From assembly GCF_036226445.1 (NCBI RefSeq), contig NZ_CP108474.1:5456001-5520000 (forward strand): 64,000 nucleotides of DNA. The letters are read 5' to 3'. This DNA comes from Streptomyces sp. NBC_01255 (GTDB lineage: Bacteria; Actinomycetota; Actinomycetes; Streptomycetales; Streptomycetaceae). The translations under genes and the position numbers were made by a program. Shown piece after piece: positions 8,127 to 16,980 of the stretch (positions are counted from its first letter, which is position 1; every line of letters starts with the position of its first letter). Below the pieces are notes generated by a model. It was given only the letters and a program-made list of their open reading frames with translations, did no database searches and was not told the DNA's origin.

Positions 8127-9066
8127 CGACGTACTCCGTACGGGCGGGGCCGACGACGTACTCCGTAGGGGCGGGGCCGACGACGTACTTCGTACGGGTG
8201 AGGGGTCGCGGCCCGGCACCGGGCCCCTGGCCGACTCCTGCTCCCGGCGTACGTACGGGCCGGTGTCGGAGTCCTGGCGCACGTACCGGATGGTCGCCGG
8301 GATGTGGATCCGGTCGACGATGACGTACCGCTCCTCCTTCGCCCTGACCCTGGCCACCAGCTTCTGCGTCACCTTCTTCGACTTCGTCGTCATCCTGCTG
8401 ATGTTCGGTCAGGTGAAGGGCCTGGGCGGCTTCTCCTTCGCGGAGGTCGCGCTGCTGTACGGGACGACGGGCACGTCCTTCGGGATCGCGGACCTGACGA
8501 TGGGCTCGCTCCAGCGGATGGGGAAGCGGGTCAGGGACGGCTCGCTCGACACGTTCCTGATGCGCCCGGCGCCGCTGCTCGCGCAGGTCGCGGCGGACAA
8601 GTTCGCGCTGCGCCGGTTCGGGCGGGTCGCGCAGGGCCTGCTGGTCCTCGTCTGGGCCCTGGTCCTGCTGGACGTGGCCTGGACGCCGGTGAAGGTGCTG
8701 CTCCTGCCGGTGATGCTGCTCTCCGGGGCGGTGATCTTCGCGGCGCTGATGGTGCTGGGCGCGTCCGTCCTGTTCTGGGTGCAGGACGCGGCCGAGGTCA
8801 CGAACTCGTTCACGTACGGCGGGAACACGCTGCTCCAGTACCCGCCGACGATCTTCGCGCAGGAGCTGGTGCGGGGGGTCGTGTACGTCGTACCGCTGGC
8901 GTTCGTGAACTGGCTGCCCGCGCTGTACGTCCTCGGCCGGCCGGCCCCGGAGGGCGTGCCGGACTGGGCGGTGTTCGCGTCGCCGCTGGTGGCGGCGGTC
9001 TGCTGCGGGGTGGCGGGGCTCGCGTGGCGGGCGGGAATCCGTTCGTACCGATCGACAGGAAGCTGA
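8119..9066 (+). CDS. ABC-2 type exporter permease, subunit 2
   Basis: A 315-residue permease if translated from GTG 8119, which overlaps the stop of the first permease. Residues from about 50 on match the family (YRMVAGMWIRSTMTYRSSFALT, then six membrane segments). The first 50 residues are unusual: three copies of ADDVLRTGG encoded by a 27-bp tandem repeat, which family members normally lack. An alternative GTG at 8263 would give a conventional-length protein of 267 residues without the repeat. Neither start has a convincing ribosome binding site, so the true start is open. Function is as for subunit 1. Confidence 0.8.
   Translation: MADDVLRTGGADDVLRRGGADDVLRTGEGSRPGTGPLADSCSRRTYGPVSESWRTYRMVAGMWIRSTMTYRSSFALTLATSFCVTFFDFVVILLMFGQVKGLGGFSFAEVALLYGTTGTSFGIADLTMGSLQRMGKRVRDGSLDTFLMRPAPLLAQVAADKFALRRFGRVAQGLLVLVWALVLLDVAWTPVKVLLLPVMLLSGAVIFAALMVLGASVLFWVQDAAEVTNSFTYGGNTLLQYPPTIFAQELVRGVVYVVPLAFVNWLPALYVLGRPAPEGVPDWAVFASPLVAAVCCGVAGLAWRAGIRSYRSTGS
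8122..8202 (+). repeat. 27-bp tandem repeat, three copies
   Basis: Three consecutive 27-bp units built around GACGACGTACTCCGTACGG differ at only a few positions. They encode ADDVLRTGG, ADDVLRRGG and ADDVLRTGE in the frame of the second permease. The unit is in register with codons, so copy-number change would not break the frame. Confidence 0.9.
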
Positions 9067-9075
9067 GGCTCGTAC

Positions 9076-10065
9076 ATGTCCGAGGTCAAGCCGTTCATCG
9101 AACTCGACTCCCTGGAGAAGACCTTCACGGTCCGCCGCAAGGAGGGGTTGCTGCGGCGGTCGAAGCGCGAGGTCCGGGCGGTCGACGGCATCAGCTTCGG
9201 CGTCGACCGCGGGGAGATGGTCGGCTACATCGGCCCGAACGGGGCCGGGAAGTCGACCACGATCAAGATGCTCACCGGCATCCTGACCCCCAGCGGGGGC
9301 CGGCTGCGGGTCGCGGGCATCGACCCGTCGCGCGAGCGCACCCGCCTGGCGCAACGGATAGGAGTGGTATTCGGCCAGCGGACGACGCTCTGGTGGGACC
9401 TGCCGCTGAAGGACTCGTACCGGCTGATGCACCGCATGTACCGGATCCCGGACGCCCGCTTCCGGGAGAACCTCGACCGCTGCGTGGAGCTCCTGGAGCT
9501 GGGTGACCTCCTCGACGTACCCGTCCGCCAGCTCTCCCTCGGCCAGCGGATGCGCGGCGACATCGCGGCGGCTCTGCTCCACGACCCGGAGGTGCTGTAT
9601 CTGGACGAGCCGACGATCGGCCTGGATGTGGTGTCGAAGGCGAGGGTGAGGGAGTTCCTGAAGGAACTCAACACGACGCAGGGCACGACGGTCCTGCTCA
9701 CCACCCACGACCTGACCGACATCGAGCAGCTGTGCTCGCGGGTGATGGTGATCGACCACGGGAAGCTGATGTACGACGGGGAACTGGCCGGGCTGCACGC
9801 GGTCGGCGAGAGCGAGCGGCTCCTGGTGGTGGACCTGGAGCGGGAACTGCCCCCGATCGAGGTGCCGGGAGCCCGCTTCGTACGGAGGGAGGGCCCCCGC
9901 CAGTGGCTGGCCTTCCCGGCCTCGTCCTCGGCGGCGCCGCTGGTGGCGGAGGTGGCGGCGAGGTACCCCCTTCTCGACCTCTCGGTGCGGGAGCCCGACA
10001 TCGAGGCGGTGATCGCGAAGATGTACGGGGGAACTCGCGAGGAGCGCCGGGAGTCCCTGATGTAG
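9076..10065 (+). CDS. ABC transporter ATP-binding protein (ABC-2 exporter)
   Basis: A 329-residue ATPase energising the two preceding permeases. It has Walker A GPNGAGKSTT, the signature LSLGQRMRGD, Walker B VLYLDEPTIGLD, and the H-loop in LLTTHDLTDIEQ. The C-terminal about 90 residues form the accessory domain usual for this exporter group. ATG 9076 is 9 bases after the permease stop. A tyrosine-rich insert after the Q-loop (TTLWWDLPLKDSYRLMHRMYRIP) is typical of the DrrA/YbhF-like branch that travels with paired permeases. Confidence 0.94.
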   Translation: MSEVKPFIELDSLEKTFTVRRKEGLLRRSKREVRAVDGISFGVDRGEMVGYIGPNGAGKSTTIKMLTGILTPSGGRLRVAGIDPSRERTRLAQRIGVVFGQRTTLWWDLPLKDSYRLMHRMYRIPDARFRENLDRCVELLELGDLLDVPVRQLSLGQRMRGDIAAALLHDPEVLYLDEPTIGLDVVSKARVREFLKELNTTQGTTVLLTTHDLTDIEQLCSRVMVIDHGKLMYDGELAGLHAVGESERLLVVDLERELPPIEVPGARFVRREGPRQWLAFPASSSAAPLVAEVAARYPLLDLSVREPDIEAVIAKMYGGTREERRESLM

Positions 10066-10086
10066 GGATGGAGGAGGTGCAGTCCA

Positions 10087-11355
10087 TTGGTGAGTTTCTC
10101 GTACACAGCGGCTGACGAGGAGAAGAGCAGAGGCGTCCGGCGGATGAAAACGCTGGCGACGTCGCTGCTGGTGGCGGTGGCGGTGATCTACGCGCTGGCT
10201 ACGTGGGCGCGGAGCTCGGGGGCAGGACCCTGGGCGGGTTACGTGGCCGCGGCGGCGGAGGCGGGCATGGTCGGCGCGCTGGCCGACTGGTTCGCGGTGA
10301 CGGCCCTCTTCAAGCGCCCGCTGGGTCTGCCGATCCCGCACACGGCGATCATCCCGACGAAGAAGGACCAGCTGGGCGCCTCGCTGGGCTCGTTCGTAGG
10401 CGAGAACTTCCTCTCCGCGGACGTCGTACGGGGCAGGCTCCAGGCCTTCGGCATCGGACGGCGGCTGGGGACGTGGCTGGCGGACCCGGCGCACGCGGAC
10501 CGGGTGACGGCGGAGGCGTCGACGGCGCTGCGGGGCGCGCTGACGGTGCTCCGCGACTCGGACGTGCAGGCGGTCGTGGGCGAGGCGATCACGCGCCGGG
10601 CGGAGGCTGCGGAGATCGCCCCAGGCCTGGGAAAGACCCTCGAAAAGATCGTCGCGGACGGCGCACACCACCGCGCGGTGGACCTGATCTGCACGCGCGC
10701 GCACGACTGGCTGGTGACACACGGCGACTCGGTCATGGACGCGGTGCAGGGCGGCGCGCCGGGCTGGACGCCCCGCTTCGTCGACAAGCGCATCGGCGAA
10801 CGCGTCTACAAGGAACTGCTCCGCTTCGTGACGGAGATGCGGGACATGCCGGCCCACCCGGCGCGCGGGGCGATCGACCGCTTCCTGACGGACTTCGCGG
10901 CCGACCTCCAGGCGGACACGGACACGAGGGCCCGCGTGGAACGCCTGAAGGCGGACCTCCTGGCCCGCCCGGAGATCCAGGACATCATCGCCTCGGCCTG
11001 GTCCTCGATCCGTACGCTCATCATCGCGGCGGCCGAGGACGACCGAAGTCAACTCCGCCTGCGCGCCCGCGCCTCGCTGATGTCCCTGGGCAGCCGCCTG
11101 GCGACGGACGCCCGCCTCCAGGCGAAGGTCGAGGGCTGGGCGGAGGACGCGGCGGCGTACGTGGTCACGACGTACCGGTACGAGATCACGTCCCTGATCA
11201 CGGACACGGTCGCCGGCTGGGACGCCACCCAGACCTCGAAGAAGATCGAGGCCAACATCGGCCGCGACCTCCAGTTCATCCGCATCAACGGCACGGTGGT
11301 GGGCGCGCTGGCAGGCCTCGTGATCTACACCTTCAGCCACGCACTGGGCGGCTGA
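10087..11355 (+). CDS. DUF445 family membrane protein
   Basis: A 422-residue protein with a transmembrane helix near each end (LATSLLVAVAVIYALATWA; VVGALAGLVIYTFSHALG). The conserved DUF445 opening AAAEAGMVGALADWFAVTALFKRPLGLPIPHTAIIP and repeated helical modules (FVGENFLS, LADPAHADRV) are present. The family's function is not known. TTG 10087 lies seven bases after GGAGGAGGTG (10070-10079) and adds the conserved basic leader before MKTLA; GTG 10090 is equally possible. It follows the ABC operon by 22 bases and may be co-transcribed with it. Confidence 0.86.
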   Translation: MVSFSYTAADEEKSRGVRRMKTLATSLLVAVAVIYALATWARSSGAGPWAGYVAAAAEAGMVGALADWFAVTALFKRPLGLPIPHTAIIPTKKDQLGASLGSFVGENFLSADVVRGRLQAFGIGRRLGTWLADPAHADRVTAEASTALRGALTVLRDSDVQAVVGEAITRRAEAAEIAPGLGKTLEKIVADGAHHRAVDLICTRAHDWLVTHGDSVMDAVQGGAPGWTPRFVDKRIGERVYKELLRFVTEMRDMPAHPARGAIDRFLTDFAADLQADTDTRARVERLKADLLARPEIQDIIASAWSSIRTLIIAAAEDDRSQLRLRARASLMSLGSRLATDARLQAKVEGWAEDAAAYVVTTYRYEITSLITDTVAGWDATQTSKKIEANIGRDLQFIRINGTVVGALAGLVIYTFSHALGG

Positions 11356-11360
11356 GGGTC

Positions 11361-11663
11361 TCAGCCCTTGTCACGGGTGACGGCCCAGGAGGCAGCGGCC
11401 ATACCTCCGGCCACGGAGAACACCGCAGGCCAGGCCCCGATCTTCTTCGCGAGCGGATGGGACCCGGCGAACGCGGCCACGTAGGCACCGGTCAGCCCGA
11501 CGGCCGCCCTGGCCCCACCCACCTGCTGCCACTCCCGAGCGGCAAGAGCCCCGGCCCCGGCGAGCACGACCCCACCGAGCGGCCGCTTCTTGGTCCACCG
11601 GGCAACGGCATAACCCCCGACGAGCCCGGCGGCGGCTATGGCGGGGGAGGGGATACGGGGCAT
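11361..11663 (-). CDS. Small hydrophobic membrane protein, function unknown
   Basis: A 100-residue protein with three or four predicted membrane segments (AIAAAGLVGGYAVARW; GGVVLAGAGALAARE; AVGLTGAYVAAFAG; AVFSVAGGMAAASWAV). No catalytic motif is visible. It is convergent with the DUF445 gene, with only five bases between their ends. Conserved-looking small membrane proteins of this type are common in streptomycetes, but I cannot name a family. Confidence 0.7.
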   Translation of the reverse strand: MPRIPSPAIAAAGLVGGYAVARWTKKRPLGGVVLAGAGALAAREWQQVGGARAAVGLTGAYVAAFAGSHPLAKKIGAWPAVFSVAGGMAAASWAVTRDKG

Positions 11664-11773
11664 GGCGGGGCCTTTCGGGATCTGGTGCTTACGGGTTTGA
11701 ACCTAACAAGGGGCCGAACCGTCCCGGCGCCGCAGTCGGGTGTCATCTGGCTTTTCCGATGTCCCGTTCTTTG

Positions 11774-12589
11774 TCAGGTCTGCGCCGGCGTCCGGGCAAG
11801 AGCGGCCCGGAGGATCGCGCCGGCATCATCCGGCAACCCCAGCGCGTGCAGCTCGACCGCGATGCGCATGACGTCCTCTTCGGCACGGCTCCGGCCGTTG
11901 ATGCCGATGGCGGTTTCCGCGAGGTCATCCTGTCCTTCGCGCAGCAGCGCGATGGACGCGGCGCTCTCCAGAGGGGTCAGTGACGTCGAAGCGTCCTGAA
12001 TCAAGGCGACCGCGTATCCGATTTGCCCCCTTCTGTGGAGGCTGGTGGCGCTGGTGGCGAGTTGCTGAGCCGCAGCCACATCGCGAGCTCTGCGCTGCCG
12101 GTCCCCCGCTGGAAGGGGGACCGGCAGCGGACCATGCGGTGCGGATCCGGCCGGATTGCGTCCACCAGCGCTAGCAGGTTGCGGGGATCTCGGAGTGGCC
12201 TGGTGGTCAAGAAGCCGGCTGTTCTCGCTGCGAAGGCGCTCGTTTTCGCTCCGCAGAGGGCTGCAGTTCCGGCAGAGGGTTGCCTCAGCAGCTGCATGGA
12301 GATCACGGAGTTCTGCCGTGGAGATCACAACTGTGTTGGGCGCCGCCCGCTTGACGGCGAGTCGGTGGAGCAGAAGAACGAACTCGATGGGCGGCTTCCT
12401 GCGCCCACTGCGGTAGCGGGAGATCTCGCTCGGATCCTTCTGCCATCCATCCGCCGCCAGGAGTTCTGACGCTTGGGCCAGTGTCTCTACGGCCAGGTGC
12501 CGGTAGAGAACGGCTACCGCCTGAGCGAGTGCCCTCCTGCCCGGCGGCAGATCTGTTCTCGCCGCGCCTGCCACGCTTCTTTCCGCCAT
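11774..12589 (-). CDS. HTH-type regulator with leucine-zipper-like helix, defence island border
   Basis: A 271-residue protein. Residues 10-80 form a helix-turn-helix-like region (VETLAQASELLAADGWQKDPSEISRYRSGRRKPP) of the XRE-like type seen in streptomycete regulators. A CxxC pair and a heptad segment (CRNCSPLRSENERLRSENSRLL) suggest a dimerising coiled coil. The C-terminal about 100 residues are helical and TPR-like. ATG 12589 follows GGGGGTGG. It is transcribed divergently from the helicase/methyltransferase operon across a 200-bp region carrying two perfect 10-bp palindromes, so it probably controls that operon. Codon use is less G/C-biased than in the housekeeping neighbours. Confidence 0.7.
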   Translation of the reverse strand: MAERSVAGAARTDLPPGRRALAQAVAVLYRHLAVETLAQASELLAADGWQKDPSEISRYRSGRRKPPIEFVLLLHRLAVKRAAPNTVVISTAELRDLHAAAEATLCRNCSPLRSENERLRSENSRLLDHQATPRSPQPASAGGRNPAGSAPHGPLPVPLPAGDRQRRARDVAAAQQLATSATSLHRRGQIGYAVALIQDASTSLTPLESAASIALLREGQDDLAETAIGINGRSRAEEDVMRIAVELHALGLPDDAGAILRAALARTPAQT

Positions 12590-12606
12590 CGCCACCCCCT
12601 GCGAGT

Positions 12607-12653
12607 GAATGCATTCCATTGTGCAGCAAGGGTTTTGACTACCTTGCGCGCAA
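12607..12653. promoter_or_regulatory. Two palindromes in the divergent defence-island promoter
   Basis: GAATGCATTC (12607-12616) and TTGCGCGCAA (12644-12653) are perfect 10-bp palindromes 37 bp apart centre to centre, located 18 and 55 bases upstream of the regulator start. They could be operators for the divergent regulator. The rest of 12590-12789 shows no further clear element except the GGAGG ribosome binding site at 12779-12783. Confidence 0.35.
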
Positions 12654-12789
12654 AGCCAGCCGGGAGTAGACGGCACCTCCGTGCGCAGTACTGAATGGGT
12701 GGGTCAGCCGAAGCGCGGCAGGGCATTCCCACGAGGTGTGCGCTGTCAGGCGAAGGCTCTCCAAGGTGTTCGTTGAGCGGAGGTTGCAA

Positions 12790-13479
12790 GTGGCTGTGCC
12801 GTCGTGGCTCGACAAGGCGTTCGGAAGCAAGGTGCGTGCCGGCCTGTGGCTGGTGTCGGAGGTAGGGGAAGGCAACATCTTCACCAAGGGCCAGCTGAGG
12901 GCCGCGTTCCCTGAGGTGGCGCAGATCGACCGGCGGGTGCGCGACTTGCGGGATCACGACTGGCAGATCGACACCAGGCGGGAGGACGAGACCCTCCATC
13001 TCGACGAGCAGCGCTTCGTGAAGAAGGGCGCTGATGTCTGGCTTCCTGGGCAGTCCAAGTCGCCGAAGGAGAAGTCGGGACTGACGTCGGCTCAGAGGAC
13101 CAAGGTCCTGGCCGCTGACAGTTTCCTCTGCCGGTCCTGCGGCATCGGTGCGGGTGAATCGTTCAGCGATGGCGGCCAGGGCGCTCAGCTGGACGTGGCG
13201 CGCCGCCAGGTTCAGCTTCCGGACGGGACGAGTGAGACCCAGCTCGTCACCGAGTGCAACAGGTGCCGTGTGGGTGGCCGTCAGCGTCAGGCCGATCTGC
13301 CTGGCATCCTGGGCCGCTTGGAGCGCCTTACTCCGCTGGAGCGGGACGTTTTCATCAGCTGGCTGAACGCCGACCGCCGTGACCCCAGCCCGCTGGAGCG
13401 GCTCTGGGGGGAGTACCGCACCCTGCCTGAGGCAGCGCGTGACGCTGTGCGGGACGCTGTGCACGGCATGGGTAAGTAG
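12790..13479 (+). CDS. Zinc-finger/HNH-like protein, first gene of the defence operon
   Basis: A 229-residue protein. The N-terminal 80 residues resemble a winged helix (FTKGQLRAAFPEVAQIDRRVRDLRDHDWQIDTRR). The C-terminal half has two CxxC knuckles (CRSC and CNRC) about 45 residues apart in a treble-clef arrangement like HNH nucleases. The segment between them (QLDVARRQVQL) lacks the usual catalytic histidine, so it may be a DNA-binding or degenerate nuclease. GTG 12790 is six bases after GGAGG; a start at 12736 would be unsupported. It is followed after 24 bases by the ParB-like gene. It probably recognises DNA for the restriction-modification module, but this is inference. Confidence 0.7.
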   Translation: MAVPSWLDKAFGSKVRAGLWLVSEVGEGNIFTKGQLRAAFPEVAQIDRRVRDLRDHDWQIDTRREDETLHLDEQRFVKKGADVWLPGQSKSPKEKSGLTSAQRTKVLAADSFLCRSCGIGAGESFSDGGQGAQLDVARRQVQLPDGTSETQLVTECNRCRVGGRQRQADLPGILGRLERLTPLERDVFISWLNADRRDPSPLERLWGEYRTLPEAARDAVRDAVHGMGK

Positions 13480-13503
13480 TAGACGAGGGGATGCAGTAAG
13501 CAG

Positions 13504-14931
13504 ATGAAGCAGGAATTTCCGACGCCGCCGCGCGCTGCCGAGTTCAGCGACCAGGTCACGAAGCGGCTTCAGGACGTGAAGAGCGCCGGCGGAACCCGCG
13601 AGACGGTCACGGTGGACTGGAACGGCCAGGCGCTTCACTGCGAGGTGATCGACTGCACCATCAGCTCTGTCTTCCACAACCCCGGAACCCACCGCATCCG
13701 CGCGCAGCGCAGCCATGACCCCTCCAAGGACGCGGTCTTGGCCGCAGACCCTTGGACGGGAGGCAGCCAGGATTACCTGCAGTTTCTTCTCCAGGCTGAC
13801 CCGGCTGATCCCAACCGCAGGGATCCGGACTTCGACAAGCTGAAGGAAAGCCTCGACCAGTTCGGTCAGAACGACCCCGGCCTCATCACGCACCACGGCA
13901 TCCTCGTCAACGGCAACACGCGTATGGCGGCACTCCGCGAGCTGGGTCAGCAGTCGATGCGAGTGGGCGTTCTGCCGGAGTGGTTCACCTGGGACGACAT
14001 CAACTCCGTTGAGCTGGCGCTCCAGCTTCGCCGGGATCACCGGCGGGACTACTCGTACATCAACCGCCTGCTCGCCATGGAGGAGCAGGCCGGCCTCGGC
14101 AGGACGCCTGACGCGATCGCGAAGGACTTCCGCATCCGGCCGTCCACCTACCACCAGGAGCGCTGGATCCTGGCCACGATCCGCGAGCAGATCTCCCGCA
14201 GCGCGAACGGCGACGTGGCTGGGCTGCGGCTCGTGGACTTCGAGGACCACCAGGAGAAGCTCAAGGAACTGCACCGCGCGTACGAGAAGCTGTTCGCGGC
14301 CGACCCAGACCGTGCGGACGTGCTGAAGGAGCTCCGCATGGCGGCCATCGTCATGGGCTTCGCCAAGACAGACGTACGGCACATCGATGAGGGCTTCCGG
14401 GACCGGTACCTGTCCCGGACGATGCCCGCGGGCTTCAGTGAGCCGGCGGGCGAGCAGGCGGCCGTGGCCGTACCGGGTCTGAGCGGTGTGACGCTTCCGG
14501 GCGCTTCCTCCGCAGTATCGGCGGCCCGCGCTCTGAACGACAAGGTGCTTCGTGCGAAGGCGATGGCCGGCGCCTCCAGCGGCATGGCCTCGGACCAGGA
14601 CAGGAGGCGGGCTCAGGACGTCTTCCAGGAGGCGCGCGAAGCCTTCGACCAGGCGATTGACGCGGCGGGCCGTGACGCCAGGCTCAAGAAGAGGAAGCAG
14701 ATGGCACCCGCCCGTATCGCGGACGCCTGTGCCGACATCGACCAGAGCGTCGTGGAGCTCGTGCAGGCGCGGGCGTCACGCAGCCTCGACGAGGAAGCGC
14801 TCGACGAGGCTGTACTGAAGCTGCGCGAGAGCCTGCGCAAGCTCGCTCAGCAGGCTGGGCGGGGCTCCTCGACTCCCGGTGACGGTGTGGCCTGGCTCAT
14901 CGAGGCCGTGGCCCTGGAAACATCGGGATGA
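13504..14931 (+). CDS. ParB/sulfiredoxin-fold protein with HTH, defence operon
   Basis: A 475-residue protein. The ParB-like N-terminal core is recognisable around residues 100-165: FDKLKESLDQFGQNDPGLITHHGILVNGNTRMAALRELG carries the 'NGNTR' variant of the ParB GxxRxxA box. An HTH-like segment follows (TPDAIAKDFRIRPSTYHQERWIL), and the C-terminus is long, helical and charged. ParB-fold proteins can bind CTP and load on DNA, and in defence loci they act as nuclease or specificity partners; which applies here is unknown. ATG 13504 opens 24 bases after the zinc protein. Its stop overlaps the helicase start as ATGA, so the two products are probably made in equal amounts. Confidence 0.75.
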   Translation: MKQEFPTPPRAAEFSDQVTKRLQDVKSAGGTRETVTVDWNGQALHCEVIDCTISSVFHNPGTHRIRAQRSHDPSKDAVLAADPWTGGSQDYLQFLLQADPADPNRRDPDFDKLKESLDQFGQNDPGLITHHGILVNGNTRMAALRELGQQSMRVGVLPEWFTWDDINSVELALQLRRDHRRDYSYINRLLAMEEQAGLGRTPDAIAKDFRIRPSTYHQERWILATIREQISRSANGDVAGLRLVDFEDHQEKLKELHRAYEKLFAADPDRADVLKELRMAAIVMGFAKTDVRHIDEGFRDRYLSRTMPAGFSEPAGEQAAVAVPGLSGVTLPGASSAVSAARALNDKVLRAKAMAGASSGMASDQDRRRAQDVFQEAREAFDQAIDAAGRDARLKKRKQMAPARIADACADIDQSVVELVQARASRSLDEEALDEAVLKLRESLRKLAQQAGRGSSTPGDGVAWLIEAVALETSG

Positions 14932-16754
14932 GCGAGCTCACCGCAGGCATGTCACTCCGTCTCGACTTCGATGAGACGCGCACGAAGGTCGTTTTCCGGA
15001 CGACGCATGAGTACCGGGACGAACTCGTACAGCTGGCCGCCCAGTTCCGCTCGGGCGGCCAGCTCGGTCCCGTAGCCGCCGTAGTGGAGCTCAACGACCT
15101 GCTGGGAGGCCTGGGAGCACTCTCGACCTGGTCGGACACCTCAGGTGTCGAGTGGGCTCCAGAGCTTCAGGAACTGGTCGTCGGTGTCCTTCAGGACGCC
15201 CAGGCGGTCAAGCAGCGTCTGGACGCGCCGGACCACGCGGGAGAGGTCCAGCCCGACGAGGTTCCCTTTCTGCTGGGAGAGGAGTGGAAGGCGGACCTCA
15301 GTGACTTCCAGCGCCGCGATGTCGCCAAACTGCTCACGCTTCAGCATGGAGCCAACTTCAGCGTTCCCGGCGCAGGCAAGACGCGTGTGGGCCTGGCTGT
15401 CTACGCCAGCCAGAAGGCGCAGGGGAAGGTCAGCCGACTGCTCATCGTCTGCCCCAAGTCCGCTTACGAGGCATGGCAGTACGAGAGTGCGGTCTGCTTC
15501 CGTCATGCACTGCGGACCAACATCCTCGGGCAATCCCATGACCAGTGGGCGGAGGTGCTGATCGTGAACTACGAGCGGCTGGACCGCTCGCTCACGGCGT
15601 TGGCCGCATGGCTGAAGGCAGCCCCCTCGATGATCATTCTCGACGAGGCGCACCGGATGAAGCTTGGCGCGCGGGGCACGTATGGCGCCGCGTGTATGGC
15701 TCTCGGGCCGCTCGCCCGGCGCAGGCTGATTCTCACCGGTACGCCGGCGCCCAACGGAGCGAAGGACCTGGAGAATCTGCTCGGCTTCGTCTGGCCTGGG
15801 CATGGCCAGCGCACGGTTTCGCAGGCGGTCGCCGGCGGGGACCTGGCGTATGCGAGCACTGTCCTGCGGCCCCTGTTCACCCGCACGACCAAGCAGGAAC
15901 TCGGGCTCCCGCCGATGTCTCTCCAGATGCGATACGTGGACATGCCGCCGCTGCATGAGGAGATCTACGCGTCCCTGGTCGGGGGAGAGGCGAGCGGTGC
16001 GGCGCGCGAAGATCTCAGTGTACTGGGGAAGACGGCCCTGCGGCTGCTGATGGCGGCGGTGTGCCCTGCGCTCCTTACCGAGGGAACGAACCGGTACGAC
16101 CCGCTTGCCTATCAGCTTCCGCCGCTGGAAGTCCCGCAGGGAAGCTCCCTGTACGCCTTGATGCAGAACCTTCCTGATCACGAGATGTCGCCCAAGTACC
16201 AGGAAGCGGCACTTATTGTGGCGGAGAACGCGGAAAAGGGGCGTAAAACTCTGGTCTGGACGACATTTGTCCGGAGCCTCGCCACGCTTGAGAAGCTTCT
16301 CGGGAAGTTCGGTCCCGCAGTTGTATACGGTGGAACTCCCGACAGGGAGGAGCAGCTGCGGCGCTTCCGTGAAGATCCGGACTGCATGGTGCTGATCTCC
16401 AATCCGGCCACTCTGGGTGAAGGGATCAGCCTGCATCAGGTGTGCCATGATGCGGTCTACGTGGACCGCGACTTTATGGCCGGTCGTTTCCTTCAGAGCA
16501 TGGACCGGATTCACCGTCTTGGACTCTCTCCGGATACCGAAACGAACGCCACGGTGCTTGTCGCCCGGAATACCGTCGATGAAGTGGTGATGACGAGGCT
16601 TGAGCAGAAGCTGGTTTTCATGGGCAGGATCCTTGATGATCCGTCGGTGCAGCAGCTCGCGGACCTCGAGGAGGAGCCCGCGGTGGCAGCGGGGCTGGCG
16701 CCGAGCGACATGGCCGCCCTGCTGAGTCACATGGGGGTTCCTGCCGTCAGGTGA
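14928..16754 (+). CDS. SNF2/DEAH-type helicase of the defence operon
   Basis: A 608-residue superfamily 2 DNA-dependent ATPase. Residues 1-120 are an N-terminal extension without known motifs. Motif I is VPGAGKT (146-152), motif II DEAH (239-242) and motif III LTGTPAPN. The second RecA domain carries LVWTTFVRSLATLEKL, VLISNPATLGEGISLHQ and the motif VI-type QSMDRIHRLG. These features match the SNF2-like helicases found in restriction and phage-defence loci. ATG 14928 overlaps the ParB-like stop. It most likely translocates on DNA for the associated nuclease or ParB-like partner. Confidence 0.88.
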   Translation: MSELTAGMSLRLDFDETRTKVVFRTTHEYRDELVQLAAQFRSGGQLGPVAAVVELNDLLGGLGALSTWSDTSGVEWAPELQELVVGVLQDAQAVKQRLDAPDHAGEVQPDEVPFLLGEEWKADLSDFQRRDVAKLLTLQHGANFSVPGAGKTRVGLAVYASQKAQGKVSRLLIVCPKSAYEAWQYESAVCFRHALRTNILGQSHDQWAEVLIVNYERLDRSLTALAAWLKAAPSMIILDEAHRMKLGARGTYGAACMALGPLARRRLILTGTPAPNGAKDLENLLGFVWPGHGQRTVSQAVAGGDLAYASTVLRPLFTRTTKQELGLPPMSLQMRYVDMPPLHEEIYASLVGGEASGAAREDLSVLGKTALRLLMAAVCPALLTEGTNRYDPLAYQLPPLEVPQGSSLYALMQNLPDHEMSPKYQEAALIVAENAEKGRKTLVWTTFVRSLATLEKLLGKFGPAVVYGGTPDREEQLRRFREDPDCMVLISNPATLGEGISLHQVCHDAVYVDRDFMAGRFLQSMDRIHRLGLSPDTETNATVLVARNTVDEVVMTRLEQKLVFMGRILDDPSVQQLADLEEEPAVAAGLAPSDMAALLSHMGVPAVR

Positions 16755-16966
16755 CGGGGCGGTGCGCGGTGGGTGCGGCGGTCACGTGCCTGCTCCTCGC
16801 TCTCTGGGCGTGCGGGAGGATCCCTGTGACCAGGGGGCGGGCGCATCGCCGCCACCGTCCCTGAGTGGTGTTTCGTGCGGGCGTGGAACCAGGGCGGGGC
16901 GTGGCACGCCGGGGCCGGCTGGCCTGGGAGACTGTAGCGACGCCGGGGGATGTCACTGGCGGATGC

Positions 16967-16980
16967 GACACTTGCGTGTC
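16967..16980. promoter_or_regulatory. Inverted repeat upstream of the methyltransferase
   Basis: GACAC-TTGC-GTGTC lies 28 bases before the methyltransferase ATG, in a 253-bp gap that otherwise shows no gene. Its position suits an operator for methyltransferase control (self-regulation is known for some m5C methyltransferases) or a leader hairpin. It is short and could be chance. Confidence 0.3.

Noticed and set aside
7792..11340. Very long minus-strand open frame of about 1180 codons
   Set aside because: Arg/His/Pro-rich low-complexity translation, antisense to well-supported ABC and DUF445 genes; typical of high-G+C DNA.
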